A DNA stretch of 59,300 bases, from contig CAYNJF010000012.1 in assembly GCA_964397555.1 (NCBI GenBank), forward strand, positions 1-59,300, given 5' to 3'. Below are positions 43,720 through 52,499 of the stretch, one piece after another. Both the position numbers and the translations under genes were made by a program. The notes below the pieces were generated by a model, which was not told where the DNA came from, made no database searches, and worked only from the letters and a program-made list of their open reading frames with translations. Origin of the DNA: CAYNJF01 sp964397555 (GTDB taxonomy: Bacteria > Pseudomonadota > Gammaproteobacteria > Berkiellales > Berkiellaceae). Every line of letters begins with the position of its first letter. Position 1 is the stretch's first letter.

Positions 43720-44484
43720 CTACTTAGACTCATCATTTTTGGCCTTACCCCAAAAATCTTCGAGCTCGTCTAAAGTGAAGGCATCCCAAGGTTTAAGGGA
43801 GTCTTGAACATACTTTTCGACTTGATTAAACCGTCTCTCAAACTTGGAAGTCGCAAGACGAAGCAATTGCTCGGCATCAACCTTAAGCCATCTGGCAAGA
43901 TTGGTGCAGGCAAACATTAAGTCACCAAGCTCTTCTTGGGCTTTTTCAGGATCATCAAGTTCTTGTTTGAGCTCTTCAACCTCTTCACAAATCTTATCAA
44001 ACACTTGATGAGGGTGTTCCCAATCAAAACCCACATTGGCAGCCCTTTTTTGGATTTTTTGAGCTCTGGAGAGTGCCGGAAGGTTTAAGGGAACATCAGA
44101 TAAAACACTGGCCCCCTGGCGCTCATCGGCTTTAATTTTCTCCCAAAGGATACTTTGTTCATCAGCATTTCGTACGCTTGCATCTGAGAAAATATGAGGG
44201 TGTCTGGCTTTCATTTTTTCGCACAGTTTTTTTACTACCTCCTCAAAACCATAACCATAGTTTTCTTTGGCAATTTGGCAGTAAAACACTACCTGGAACA
44301 ACAAATCACCCAGTTCTGAGACGATGTGTTCATTGTCCTTATTCTCAATGGCATCCACAAGTTCGTACGCCTCTTCAAGCGTGTGAGGGGCGATTGTATC
44401 CATCGTCTGCTCTAAATCCCAAGGACAACCCTTTTGAGGGTCTCTCAAGGTAGCCATGATGGAAAGTAACTCATCCATGTTCAT
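43720..44484 (-). CDS. mazG: MazG nucleoside triphosphate pyrophosphohydrolase
   Basis: 254 codons (E. coli 263). It hydrolyses NTPs and dNTPs to monophosphates, removing abnormal nucleotides, and in E. coli lowers ppGpp. N-terminal CPWDLEQTMDTIAPHTLEEAYE and the metal-binding EELGDLLF-like motifs occur in both halves (SELGDLLFQVVF near 56-67 and EELGDLMFA near 185-193). The ATG overlaps the relA stop by four bases. Order relA-mazG matches E. coli. Confidence 0.95.
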   Translation of the reverse strand: MNMDELLSIMATLRDPQKGCPWDLEQTMDTIAPHTLEEAYELVDAIENKDNEHIVSELGDLLFQVVFYCQIAKENYGYGFEEVVKKLCEKMKARHPHIFSDASVRNADEQSILWEKIKADERQGASVLSDVPLNLPALSRAQKIQKRAANVGFDWEHPHQVFDKICEEVEELKQELDDPEKAQEELGDLMFACTNLARWLKVDAEQLLRLATSKFERRFNQVEKYVQDSLKPWDAFTLDELEDFWGKAKNDESK

Positions 44485-46697
44485 TTTTTTCTACCTTCTG
44501 AGACTCGACTGGCATCAATCACATTGGGGATTTGAAGCACTTTGTTTAAAATCTTACCTAATGTGGCCAAATCTTCGACCTGCAAATTTAACACAATGCG
44601 GGCTTCGTTCGTTTTCGTGTCTGTGCTTGATCGAGTGCCGGTGATCCGTATTTTCTCAGAGGTGAGCACGCTCATGATATCTCTGAGTAAGCCTTGACGG
44701 TCAAACCCATAGATTTCTATGTCCACGGGGAATAAGTCCTCGTTTTGCTCTCCCCAATTGACTTGGATTTGCCGTTCTGGTGCAAACTCTTGCATCACGT
44801 GGATGCAGTCCGAGCGATGAATGATGATGCCTCGCCCAACCGAGATAAACCCTATGATGGGATCAAAGGGAATAGGCTTACAACACTTGGCGAACGAGTA
44901 TTTAAGATTCCCTATGCCTTGAATGCTAATCGCATTTTTCTTGATCGGCTGAATCTCAGGTTTGGTTTGTGGCACCTCTTCTTTAACAGGGCGCTCAATT
45001 TCGTGGATCTTGTTAAGCACTTGCGCAAGACGTAAATCCCCGACCCCAAGGGCGGCATACATATCATCCGTTTTTTTGTACTTAAGACTCTGGGCAAGTT
45101 TGCTGATCGATTGATTGTTCAAATGCAGGCGCTTAAATTCGCGCTCGATGGTATCGCGTCCCTGCTCAATGTTTTGATCACGCTCTTGTTTTTTGAACCA
45201 AACATTGATTTTTTGTCTGGATTTCGAACTTTTGATGTACCCCAAATGAGGGTTGAGCCAGTCTCGTGATGGCCCGCCTTCTTTGATGGTCAACACCTCG
45301 ACTTGATCGCCGGACTTAAGCTGATACGTTAAGGGCACGATTGAACCATTAATTTTGGCCCCACGACAACGATAGCCAAGCTCGGTGTGGATCTGAAATG
45401 CAAAGTCTAATGGGGTGGACCCTGTGGGTAGGTCCATCACATCACCATGAGGAGAGAAGACATAGACTCGGTCATCGCCCAACTCGGTTTGCAAATATTC
45501 CTCAGACTCTTTGTCTGAATCAAGCGTCTCACTTTCGTGAAGAAGATTACGAATCGCATTGAGTTTAGCTTGATAGCTTGCATCTTGAGCAGACCCCTCT
45601 TTGTACATCCAGTGAGCAGCCACCCCTAGCTCGGCCTCCTGATGCATGTCAAGCGTTCGAATCTGTATCTCAACCGTTTTCCCTTGCGGTCCAATCACGG
45701 CCGTATGCAGGGAACGATACCCATTCTCTTTCGGCGTGGCGATGTAATCATCAAACTCTTGTGGGATGTGTTGCCATAACGAATGAACCACCCCTAGGGC
45801 GGCGTAACAATCACGCAACTGATTAACAATGACTCGAATGGCTCGAACGTCGTAGATTTCAGAAAAGTCGAGGTTCTTACGTTTCATCTTACGCCAAATG
45901 CTGTAAATATGTTTGACGCGCCCGTATACTTGCGCCTCAATGCCCTCTTCTTTGAGGTTGTCTGAGATAAGGGTAATCACATCTTGGATGTACTCTTCTC
46001 GATCCAAACGTTTTTCAGCCAACGATTTGGCAATTTGTTTGTACGAGGTTGGCTCTAAATAACGAAAAGATAGATCTTCAATTTCCCATTTGATTTGACC
46101 AATCCCTAAACGGTTTGCCAATGGGGCGAACACTTCGTGGGCTTCTTTTGCAATGGAGGATTTGACCGAACCTTCTAAATGCGAGCACGCTCTTAAAGCC
46201 GCTACCCGTTCGGCCAACTTGATTAACACCACTCGAATGTCTTCAACCACAGCCAATAGCATCCGTCTTAGATTATCAGGACTGGAGGCGGTCAAAGGAT
46301 AATTACGTCTTTGTTGGTTCTCCGATTGCTTTTGATGCGTGGAATCAACGTGCATCAACCCTTTGAGAAGTTTTACGACTTCTAATCCGAAGTGCTTTTC
46401 AATCTCCTCGATGGTGCACGCCTCGTAATAAAGGCTATGATAAAGAATCGCACTGATGAAGGTGGGTAAGTCGGGCTCAAGAGATTTGAGCACCTCAGCG
46501 ATGGCAAGGCCATAGCGAAAGCAAGAGTCATCATAAGGCGTCATGATGGTTGCTCCCTTATCGAGAGCAAATTCAGCGGCTTTGACGAGCTTATCCTGAT
46601 TGAGATCAGGACGCTCATAGCAAATTCTAGACGTCCATGCCGCTAAATCAATCGTTCCTTGGTTAGTTTGTGGTAAGTCATCCCGAACTTTAACCAT
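44481..46697 (-). CDS. relA: RelA-type (p)ppGpp synthetase
   Basis: 738 codons (E. coli RelA 744). It makes pppGpp/ppGpp on starved ribosomes. The N-terminal hydrolase-like domain is degenerate: SAILYHSLYYEA stands where SpoT has an intact HD motif, as in RelA. The synthetase domain has YGRVKHIYSIWRKMKRKN and ENGYRSLHTAV (about 258-345). A TGS domain (about 410-470), a zinc-finger-like segment with CCKPIPFDPIIGF, and a C-terminal ACT domain follow. In Legionella, RelA-made ppGpp acts with LetA/LetS to trigger transmission traits; both genes are in this window. Confidence 0.95.
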   Translation of the reverse strand: MVKVRDDLPQTNQGTIDLAAWTSRICYERPDLNQDKLVKAAEFALDKGATIMTPYDDSCFRYGLAIAEVLKSLEPDLPTFISAILYHSLYYEACTIEEIEKHFGLEVVKLLKGLMHVDSTHQKQSENQQRRNYPLTASSPDNLRRMLLAVVEDIRVVLIKLAERVAALRACSHLEGSVKSSIAKEAHEVFAPLANRLGIGQIKWEIEDLSFRYLEPTSYKQIAKSLAEKRLDREEYIQDVITLISDNLKEEGIEAQVYGRVKHIYSIWRKMKRKNLDFSEIYDVRAIRVIVNQLRDCYAALGVVHSLWQHIPQEFDDYIATPKENGYRSLHTAVIGPQGKTVEIQIRTLDMHQEAELGVAAHWMYKEGSAQDASYQAKLNAIRNLLHESETLDSDKESEEYLQTELGDDRVYVFSPHGDVMDLPTGSTPLDFAFQIHTELGYRCRGAKINGSIVPLTYQLKSGDQVEVLTIKEGGPSRDWLNPHLGYIKSSKSRQKINVWFKKQERDQNIEQGRDTIEREFKRLHLNNQSISKLAQSLKYKKTDDMYAALGVGDLRLAQVLNKIHEIERPVKEEVPQTKPEIQPIKKNAISIQGIGNLKYSFAKCCKPIPFDPIIGFISVGRGIIIHRSDCIHVMQEFAPERQIQVNWGEQNEDLFPVDIEIYGFDRQGLLRDIMSVLTSEKIRITGTRSSTDTKTNEARIVLNLQVEDLATLGKILNKVLQIPNVIDASRVSEGRKK

Positions 46698-46705
46698 AGT
46701 TCACC

Positions 46706-48034
46706 TTATGTCTTAAATAATGCCATGGATTCAACATGGGCGGTATGAGGAAACATGTCCATCACTTGCAGTGACTCAAACGTATACCCGAGCTCATTGA
46801 CCAGCACTCCAGCATCCCTTGCAAGCGTGGATGGATTGCATGACACGTACACAATGGTTTTAGCGCCAAGCTTTTTAATGTCTTCAAGGACATTGGCCGC
46901 CCCTGAGCGTGGTGGATCTAACAACACTTTCTCAAACGTTTTATTCGCCCATTCGGCTTTGTCATCGCTTTGGAAAAGATCATCCACATAAAATTCAACG
47001 TTCTCTAAACCATTGGCTTTAGCATTGTATTGAGCTCGCTCGATGGCCGTATCTGATCCTTCAACGCCAACGACGTGCTTGGCTTTTTGAGCAAGTGGCA
47101 ACGTAAAATTACCAATGCCACAAAAGAGATCAAGCACCGTGTCTTCGTCACCAAGCTCGAGTAAGTCAATGGCCTTGGTAATCATATTCTGATTAATATG
47201 GGTATTGACCTGAGTAAAATCAAGGGGATGGAACGCAAATTTAAGCCCTTGCTCTTTGAGCGAGTAATGCAAAAAGAACTTACCATCCTCAGGATAGATT
47301 TTTTTGACCGAATCGTACCCTTTCGATTGCGAATAAAGACTTAACCCATATTCTTTGCAAAACGCACTCACTTGGGTCAAATCATCGCCCTCTAGAGGCT
47401 TAAGATGGCGCACAATGATGGCTTTTTGATCTTCGCCAATGGCAACCTCGATTTGTGGCAGTTCGGCTTTAATCGACAGATTCGACACAAGGGTCTTTAA
47501 CTGAGGCAAAAGTTTCCCCACACTGGGATCTAAGACCTCACACGAATCGATGTCAGCCACTTTCGATGAGAACGGCTCACGAAAACCCACAAGTGCCCCG
47601 CCTTTTTTGGGCACATAACGAACACCCAAGCGTGCTTTGGTGCGATATTGTTCGGTAGGACCGACCATAGGCTCTAAGATTTGATTCGGCATGGCATTCG
47701 CAGCTTTCATCATCTCCACGACAGAAGCTTGCTTATGAGCAAGCTGAGCGCTCACATCCATATGCTGCAGTGAGCACCCACCACAGGTTAGTGTATGAGG
47801 ACATACCGGCTCTACGCGATCTTTGGATGGGTTTTCAATGGCAAGGGCCTGGCCTTCGGCAAATTGCTTTCGAACATACTGATATTTAAAGTCAACTGTC
47901 TCACCAACTAATGCTTGGCGAATAAAGACTTTTTTGCCCTCGATGTCCGCGATGCCTCGTCCTTCATGGGATAATGCGTGAATGGTTGCTTGAAATTCGC
48001 CTTGAGGGATTTTATTACGTCTTTTTTTACTCAT
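46706..48034 (-). CDS. rlmD: RlmD 23S rRNA m5U1939 methyltransferase
   Basis: 442 codons (E. coli RlmD 433). It methylates U1939 of 23S rRNA with S-adenosylmethionine. An N-terminal TRAM domain (about 1-65) precedes iron-sulfur cluster cysteines (CPHTLTCGGC near 78-87), the SAM-binding DLFCGIGNFTLPLA (about 299-312), and the catalytic-Cys region VYVSCNPSTLARD (about 397-409). The start overlaps the exonuclease gene's end by eight bases, and relA follows after eight bases. Confidence 0.96.
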   Translation of the reverse strand: MSKKRRNKIPQGEFQATIHALSHEGRGIADIEGKKVFIRQALVGETVDFKYQYVRKQFAEGQALAIENPSKDRVEPVCPHTLTCGGCSLQHMDVSAQLAHKQASVVEMMKAANAMPNQILEPMVGPTEQYRTKARLGVRYVPKKGGALVGFREPFSSKVADIDSCEVLDPSVGKLLPQLKTLVSNLSIKAELPQIEVAIGEDQKAIIVRHLKPLEGDDLTQVSAFCKEYGLSLYSQSKGYDSVKKIYPEDGKFFLHYSLKEQGLKFAFHPLDFTQVNTHINQNMITKAIDLLELGDEDTVLDLFCGIGNFTLPLAQKAKHVVGVEGSDTAIERAQYNAKANGLENVEFYVDDLFQSDDKAEWANKTFEKVLLDPPRSGAANVLEDIKKLGAKTIVYVSCNPSTLARDAGVLVNELGYTFESLQVMDMFPHTAHVESMALFKT

Positions 48035-48803
48035 TGGAACGCCATTGATTCAGAAATTCAGTCAAGTGGGGCTTATTTTGCTCTTCCAGATGCGCCGCCA
48101 ACAGATCACATTCGTCCGTGTATTCATCGTCACTCAGTTTACCACGGATTTCCTCAAATCGTAAGTAAACTAAATAAGTGTTTAGTACGTCGGTTTCGCA
48201 GTAATTTCGAACGGAGTCCAAATCGCCATCGCGCACTGCAGGCCATACTTTTGAGCCGTCCATGCCCATTTTTCCCGGAAACCCTAGCATGCTCGCGATT
48301 TGATCAAGAGGCGCATAAGCTTTCGCCTGATAGCACGCCAAAGTATCCATCAAATCTAAGTGACGGTTGTGGTAACGGTTCAGATAGTTGTTCCAGCGGA
48401 AGTTCGAATCAAAGTCCCCTGTCTCCCAATAGACTTGGCTTTTTACTCGGTGCAAAAGCGCACGATAATGAATAACAGGCAAATCAAAGCCGGTCCCATT
48501 CCAGCTGACCAAAGTGGGCATAAATTTACCCAGCCCATCAAAGAATCGTTCAATGAGTTCTTTCTCGCTGGATTCTTTTTCGCCTAAAGACCACACTTTG
48601 ACGCTGTCAGAGTGCCGAAACACGCAAGATATCGCACAAATTTTTTGGGCGTGCAATTTGATGAAGGCATTTCCTGACTTCTCGACTTGAGCCAGCTCCA
48701 TGGCTTGTACCACTTGCTGATCGTCCAAATCATGCAAATTCAAAAGCTTTCTGCCAAGCTCTACGTCAGGAATGGTCTCAATATCAAAGACAAAGATATT
48801 CAT
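48027..48803 (-). CDS. Predicted 3'-5' exonuclease, PolB-like (DNA_pol_B_exo2 family)
   Basis: 258 codons. DEDD-type exonuclease motifs are in order: FDIETIP (Asp5, Glu7) at the N-terminus; LVSWNGTGFDLP near 98-109; and Asp-containing YCETDVLNTYLV near 198-210. The family is widespread in proteobacteria; a DNA-repair or single-strand trimming role is assumed but not proven. Its end overlaps rlmD, so it belongs to the exo-rlmD-relA-mazG transcription unit. Confidence 0.9.
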   Translation of the reverse strand: MNIFVFDIETIPDVELGRKLLNLHDLDDQQVVQAMELAQVEKSGNAFIKLHAQKICAISCVFRHSDSVKVWSLGEKESSEKELIERFFDGLGKFMPTLVSWNGTGFDLPVIHYRALLHRVKSQVYWETGDFDSNFRWNNYLNRYHNRHLDLMDTLACYQAKAYAPLDQIASMLGFPGKMGMDGSKVWPAVRDGDLDSVRNYCETDVLNTYLVYLRFEEIRGKLSDDEYTDECDLLAAHLEEQNKPHLTEFLNQWRSNE

Positions 48804-48897
48804 CTAGCACGCTCATGGTTGGGATTTGGCCCATACTATCATATTCAGTGTGAGCAGTTAAAAACCCAAGGGCGTGTCGGTTGAGCGGAGTTTACTT

Positions 48898-49767
48898 TTA
48901 GAAAAACTCAATGACTTTGAGTTTGGTGGGCAAGTATTGTTGCCAATTGGTGCCCCCTGTGGCTTTGATGGCCTCTGGTTTTTTGTCAAGGTGATGAACC
49001 GCCGCCTTCATGTGCTGTCTTGGCCACTCTTTATTCGCAATGGTGTCCAATTGAGCAAACCAATCATTGAGTTCGTCGCAGGCCTTGAGCTCATCGCTCA
49101 TGGCTTCTTTTAGGGCGCATAAATTGTTGTCCACTCGCGAGATAGCCAGCTGCAACAACTCATCGTCGTAGCGTTGTTCAAATTGGGTGAGTGAAAGCGT
49201 CTTCTCCCCCGTCGATAACGAGCGATTGGATTTTTTCCAATAGATGTCTTGATATAGGCTCAACACATCGCCAGAGGGCTTTTCGTCGGTGCATAAGTTT
49301 TTAAGATGCGTGCAAGAGAGTTCGATTTTACGAAATTGCACCGACTGAAAACCAGACGATGGCAGCAAACTCATCCGAAACTTTAAAAACTCTTCTTTAT
49401 CCATGCCTTGTGACATAACCTGAAAGCTTTGAATCAAGCACTCAAAATAACGCACCATACGACTCAGTGGCTTAATCCACCCTTCCTTGGTTGAGGGGGG
49501 ATGATTGCATGTGGCGTTGAGCTCATGAAGAATCAGATTAAAATACAATTCGGTGATTTGATGATACACAATAAAGATTTTCTCATCATGAAAATCGGTG
49601 CGCGTATTTTGGATGCTCAACAAGGTATCTAAGTGAATGTAGTCCCAATAGGTCAATGAGTTGGAATAGATCAGGCCATCTAAGTACGACTGCATGTCCT
49701 GACCACCGGATTGGTATTTTCGCTCAAGTTTTTCGATGCGTTCAAGTATCGCCTTGTCTAAAGACAT
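48898..49767 (-). CDS. kynA: Tryptophan 2,3-dioxygenase
   Basis: 289 codons from ATG 49767, with AAGGGAG eight bases upstream; the ATG at 49803 lies deeper inside kynU and is rejected. This haem enzyme opens the indole ring of L-Trp to N-formylkynurenine. Family features include YWDYIHLDTLLSIQ (about 40-53), the substrate-binding IVYHQITELYFNLILHEL (about 64-81) and the C-terminal KATGGTNWQQYLP, matching the GTGGS region. The start overlaps kynU by ten bases, so the two are translationally coupled. Confidence 0.9.
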   Translation of the reverse strand: MSLDKAILERIEKLERKYQSGGQDMQSYLDGLIYSNSLTYWDYIHLDTLLSIQNTRTDFHDEKIFIVYHQITELYFNLILHELNATCNHPPSTKEGWIKPLSRMVRYFECLIQSFQVMSQGMDKEEFLKFRMSLLPSSGFQSVQFRKIELSCTHLKNLCTDEKPSGDVLSLYQDIYWKKSNRSLSTGEKTLSLTQFEQRYDDELLQLAISRVDNNLCALKEAMSDELKACDELNDWFAQLDTIANKEWPRQHMKAAVHHLDKKPEAIKATGGTNWQQYLPTKLKVIEFF

Positions 49768-51023
49768 CCAAGCTCCCTTGCAATCTGATTGATGTGGTGA
49801 CATACATCATGGATTTGCTCAAACGTGTTGTATAAGGGGTTGGGGGCAAATCGGAACATGTTGGGTTCACGATAGTCACCAAGCACCCCTTTTGCTTTAA
49901 GCGCCTCATGCAGCGCTTTGGTCTTCTCGCCCAGGCTGATTGACCATTGAGCACCCCGCTCTTTGGGGGTAATGATGTGTATGTTTTTATCCAAGCACCG
50001 AGCCGCGTAAGCAGTCATCGCATGAGAGACTTCACTGAAGGTCTCCATGCCCACTTGCTCATAAATACTCAACGAGCATAAAAGCGGCATCATCGAAAGC
50101 ATCGGAGGACAACTTTGTTGCCATCCTTGGGCACTTTTCATCGGCTTGAAGGTTTTGCCCATGCTAAATTCAGATTCCAAATCATGGCCCCACCAACCGG
50201 CCAGTCTTGGAAGGCTCTGATCGCTTACGTATTTTTCATGGATGAAGAATCCAGCCACGCATCCAGGCCCACCATTGAGGTATTTATAATGGCACCAAAC
50301 GGCAAAATCGATGCCCCAATCATGAAGGGATAAGGGAACGTTCCCGATCGCATGGGCACAATCCACACCGATGGGAATGCCATAGTCGCATGCCTTTGCC
50401 GCGATGCTTTGAATGTCGAGGAGTTGACCGCTGACGTATTGAACAGCGGGCAACAAAATAAGTGCAAGCTTGTCTTTGTGAGCTTCAATGGCCTTAAGGA
50501 TGGCTTCGGTGGTGTAAAGATGATCCTCATCTTCAAGCTCGATCAAACCGTTATCGATGCCATGAAGTTGTTGTTGAGCTTGGACAGCGTAGCGATCCGT
50601 CGGAAAAGCATGAGACTCCATGAGGATTGCGTACTTGTCTTGGGTTGGGCGGTAGAACGTGGTCAAACACGCATGAAGGTTTGAGGTCAATGAGCCCATG
50701 ATCCCCACTTCATCAAAGGAGGCCCCCACAAGCTTAGCCAGTGGCGCAATCGCTTGTTTGTAAAGACCAAGCCAAGCATCACTCCCGTCAAAATACGCAT
50801 CAACCCCTAAGGATTGCCACTGCTCTAACAAGGCTTCGATTCGCTCAGGCACCGTTTTAGGCATCACCCCGAGTGAGTGTCCACAAAAATAATGATCAAT
50901 GTCTTGAGGCACCACAAAGGTCTCATGAGCATTCGCTAGGGGCGAACGCTCATCAAGGCGTCGTGCAAACTCAACACCGTCGTCAAAATCATGTTCAATG
51001 AGCGCAAAAAGAGTTTGGCTCAT
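49758..51023 (-). CDS. kynU: Kynureninase
   Basis: 421 codons. This PLP enzyme cleaves kynurenine to anthranilate and alanine, or 3-hydroxykynurenine to 3-hydroxyanthranilate. The PLP Lys lies in WCHYKYLNGGPG (about 241-252), with GVDCAHAIGNVPL (about 219-231) supplying the cofactor Asp. Length agrees with bacterial KynU (about 415). It overlaps the lipoprotein gene upstream (ATGA) and kynA downstream. No kynurenine formamidase or kynurenine 3-monooxygenase is in the window. Confidence 0.95.
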   Translation of the reverse strand: MSQTLFALIEHDFDDGVEFARRLDERSPLANAHETFVVPQDIDHYFCGHSLGVMPKTVPERIEALLEQWQSLGVDAYFDGSDAWLGLYKQAIAPLAKLVGASFDEVGIMGSLTSNLHACLTTFYRPTQDKYAILMESHAFPTDRYAVQAQQQLHGIDNGLIELEDEDHLYTTEAILKAIEAHKDKLALILLPAVQYVSGQLLDIQSIAAKACDYGIPIGVDCAHAIGNVPLSLHDWGIDFAVWCHYKYLNGGPGCVAGFFIHEKYVSDQSLPRLAGWWGHDLESEFSMGKTFKPMKSAQGWQQSCPPMLSMMPLLCSLSIYEQVGMETFSEVSHAMTAYAARCLDKNIHIITPKERGAQWSISLGEKTKALHEALKAKGVLGDYREPNMFRFAPNPLYNTFEQIHDVCHHINQIARELGCL

Positions 51024-51289
51024 CGGATGGGGGTTGGACTATCGGGTAAATCTGGAATATCCGACAACTCATCGATGGGCTCAACAAGCTCATCTTGACT
51101 GGTATCTCTTAAACCATGAGCCACATCGTCGCCAACGTAGTCAGGCGAATCCACGTTAAAGGTCGGCTCAGGTTCTAGAGTCTTTGGTTGAGGCTGTATG
51201 CGGCTTCGAAAATCATCGTTCCAACGACAACCGACCACGACAAGGCAGATACCTAAACAAGTAACAATGCCAGCGACTTTGATGTTCAT
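51020..51289 (-). CDS. Small predicted lipoprotein, first gene of the kyn operon
   Basis: 89 codons. The N-terminus MNIKVAGIVTCLGICLVVVGC is a lipoprotein signal ending in VVGC (Cys at about 21). The mature part is acidic and Pro/Asp-rich, apparently disordered. No family recognised. Its stop overlaps the kynU start by four bases, so it is co-translated with the tryptophan-degrading genes, though a functional link is not obvious. AT-rich upstream DNA separates it from the divergent binding-protein/BarA operon. Confidence 0.75.
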   Translation of the reverse strand: MNIKVAGIVTCLGICLVVVGCRWNDDFRSRIQPQPKTLEPEPTFNVDSPDYVGDDVAHGLRDTSQDELVEPIDELSDIPDLPDSPTPIR

Positions 51290-51454
51290 TTTTATGCCCT
51301 CTTATGGCTATACGTTGAATATAGCAAGCAAATAATTAGTTGGATTAATGACCATTCATCGAAAGCGACTTTAAACCACTATTTTTAAGGTTTCTTATGT
51401 GACATCGCCACACAAGCCTGTATATAAAGTCTGTCTTGTGGAATAATTTTCTTT

Positions 51455-52489
51455 TTGTCTGGTTTGGTAGTTCCCACCTTGTTCAAAAAGATAGTAAGAA
51501 AGCAAGCTTTTTTTGTCTGCCTTGTCTGGATGATGGCCCCTGCTTTGTATGCAGTGGATACCGTTGTGTTGGTGGCTAACAGTTCTCACTTTAGCTTGTT
51601 GCACCGAATCGAAACGGCGATTTACTCTCAGCCTGGCCCAAGACCGCAGGTCATGCGCTTAGAGGCTGGCGAGCTGGTGGCTTCCAATCAATTTCAAATT
51701 GGTTGCACGGATAATTGTCGATTGATAGTGGCCGTGGGTCTTCAGGCTACTCGAGCGGTGGTGGAAACCAAGACGACCGCACCGATTCTTTCAATTTTGA
51801 TAAGAAAGCATGCCTACGAAGAGCTTCGTGAGCAATTTGTCGAAGAATTTGAATCCTCGATGAAGATATCGGCTATCTACATTGACCAACCGTTTGGTCG
51901 ACAGTTGGCGCTCATTGAATCGATGATGCAAAACACGGATGAGGTCAACAGCATTGGGGTTTTGGTTGGCCCCAATTCCATCCGTTCGCAACAAAATCTT
52001 GAAAAGAGCGTCATACGTACCAACAACATTTTGAATGTCATTCGGGTCAACAACCGTGATTATGCGATAGCGGCTTTGGATGTGTTGCTGGAAGATGTCA
52101 ACGTGATTTTAGCCCTTCCGGACTCGACCATTTATAACTCGCGCACGGCAAGAGGTTTGTTGCTGAGTGCTTATCGCAAGCAAGTTCCCATTGTGGGGTT
52201 CTCAAGAACTTACGTAAATAACGGTGCGCTGGCTGCGGTTTACTCTTCGCCAAAGCAAATAGCGGCTCAAACCGCTCAAGTCATCAAATGGATCATTCAA
52301 ACCGATAATTTAGTCCTCCCACCAGAAACCTATCCGGATACGTTTTCGGTTGCGGTTAATTATCAAGTAGCTCGTTCACTCGGGTTGGATATTGAGTCTG
52401 AGGCAGTGCTGCATTATCAAGTCATCCAAAACGAATCGAAAAAGATGGCCTGCCATCAAAATGAAACACATAAACCATTAAAAGGCTGA
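51455..52489 (+). CDS. Periplasmic binding protein (ABC_sub_bind-like) upstream of BarA/LetS
   Basis: Up to 344 codons; the start is uncertain (TTG 51455, or TTG 51479 just before a basic FKKIVRKQ). A signal peptide follows, ending at about ALYAVD. The mature protein resembles the two-lobed ABC transporter substrate-binding family PF04392 (IGVLVGPNSI, later PIVGFSRTYVNNGALAAVY). No permease or ATPase genes are adjacent. The sensor kinase begins ten bases after its stop, so it may be a ligand-binding partner of that sensor rather than a transport protein; this is inference. Confidence 0.82.
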   Translation: MSGLVVPTLFKKIVRKQAFFVCLVWMMAPALYAVDTVVLVANSSHFSLLHRIETAIYSQPGPRPQVMRLEAGELVASNQFQIGCTDNCRLIVAVGLQATRAVVETKTTAPILSILIRKHAYEELREQFVEEFESSMKISAIYIDQPFGRQLALIESMMQNTDEVNSIGVLVGPNSIRSQQNLEKSVIRTNNILNVIRVNNRDYAIAALDVLLEDVNVILALPDSTIYNSRTARGLLLSAYRKQVPIVGFSRTYVNNGALAAVYSSPKQIAAQTAQVIKWIIQTDNLVLPPETYPDTFSVAVNYQVARSLGLDIESEAVLHYQVIQNESKKMACHQNETHKPLKG

Positions 52490-52499
52490 GGTACGGACT

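Noticed and set aside
44481..46697. Possible bifunctional SpoT/Rel
   Set aside because: The HD hydrolase motif is degenerate (YHSLYYEA), and neighbours rlmD and mazG match relA rather than spoT.
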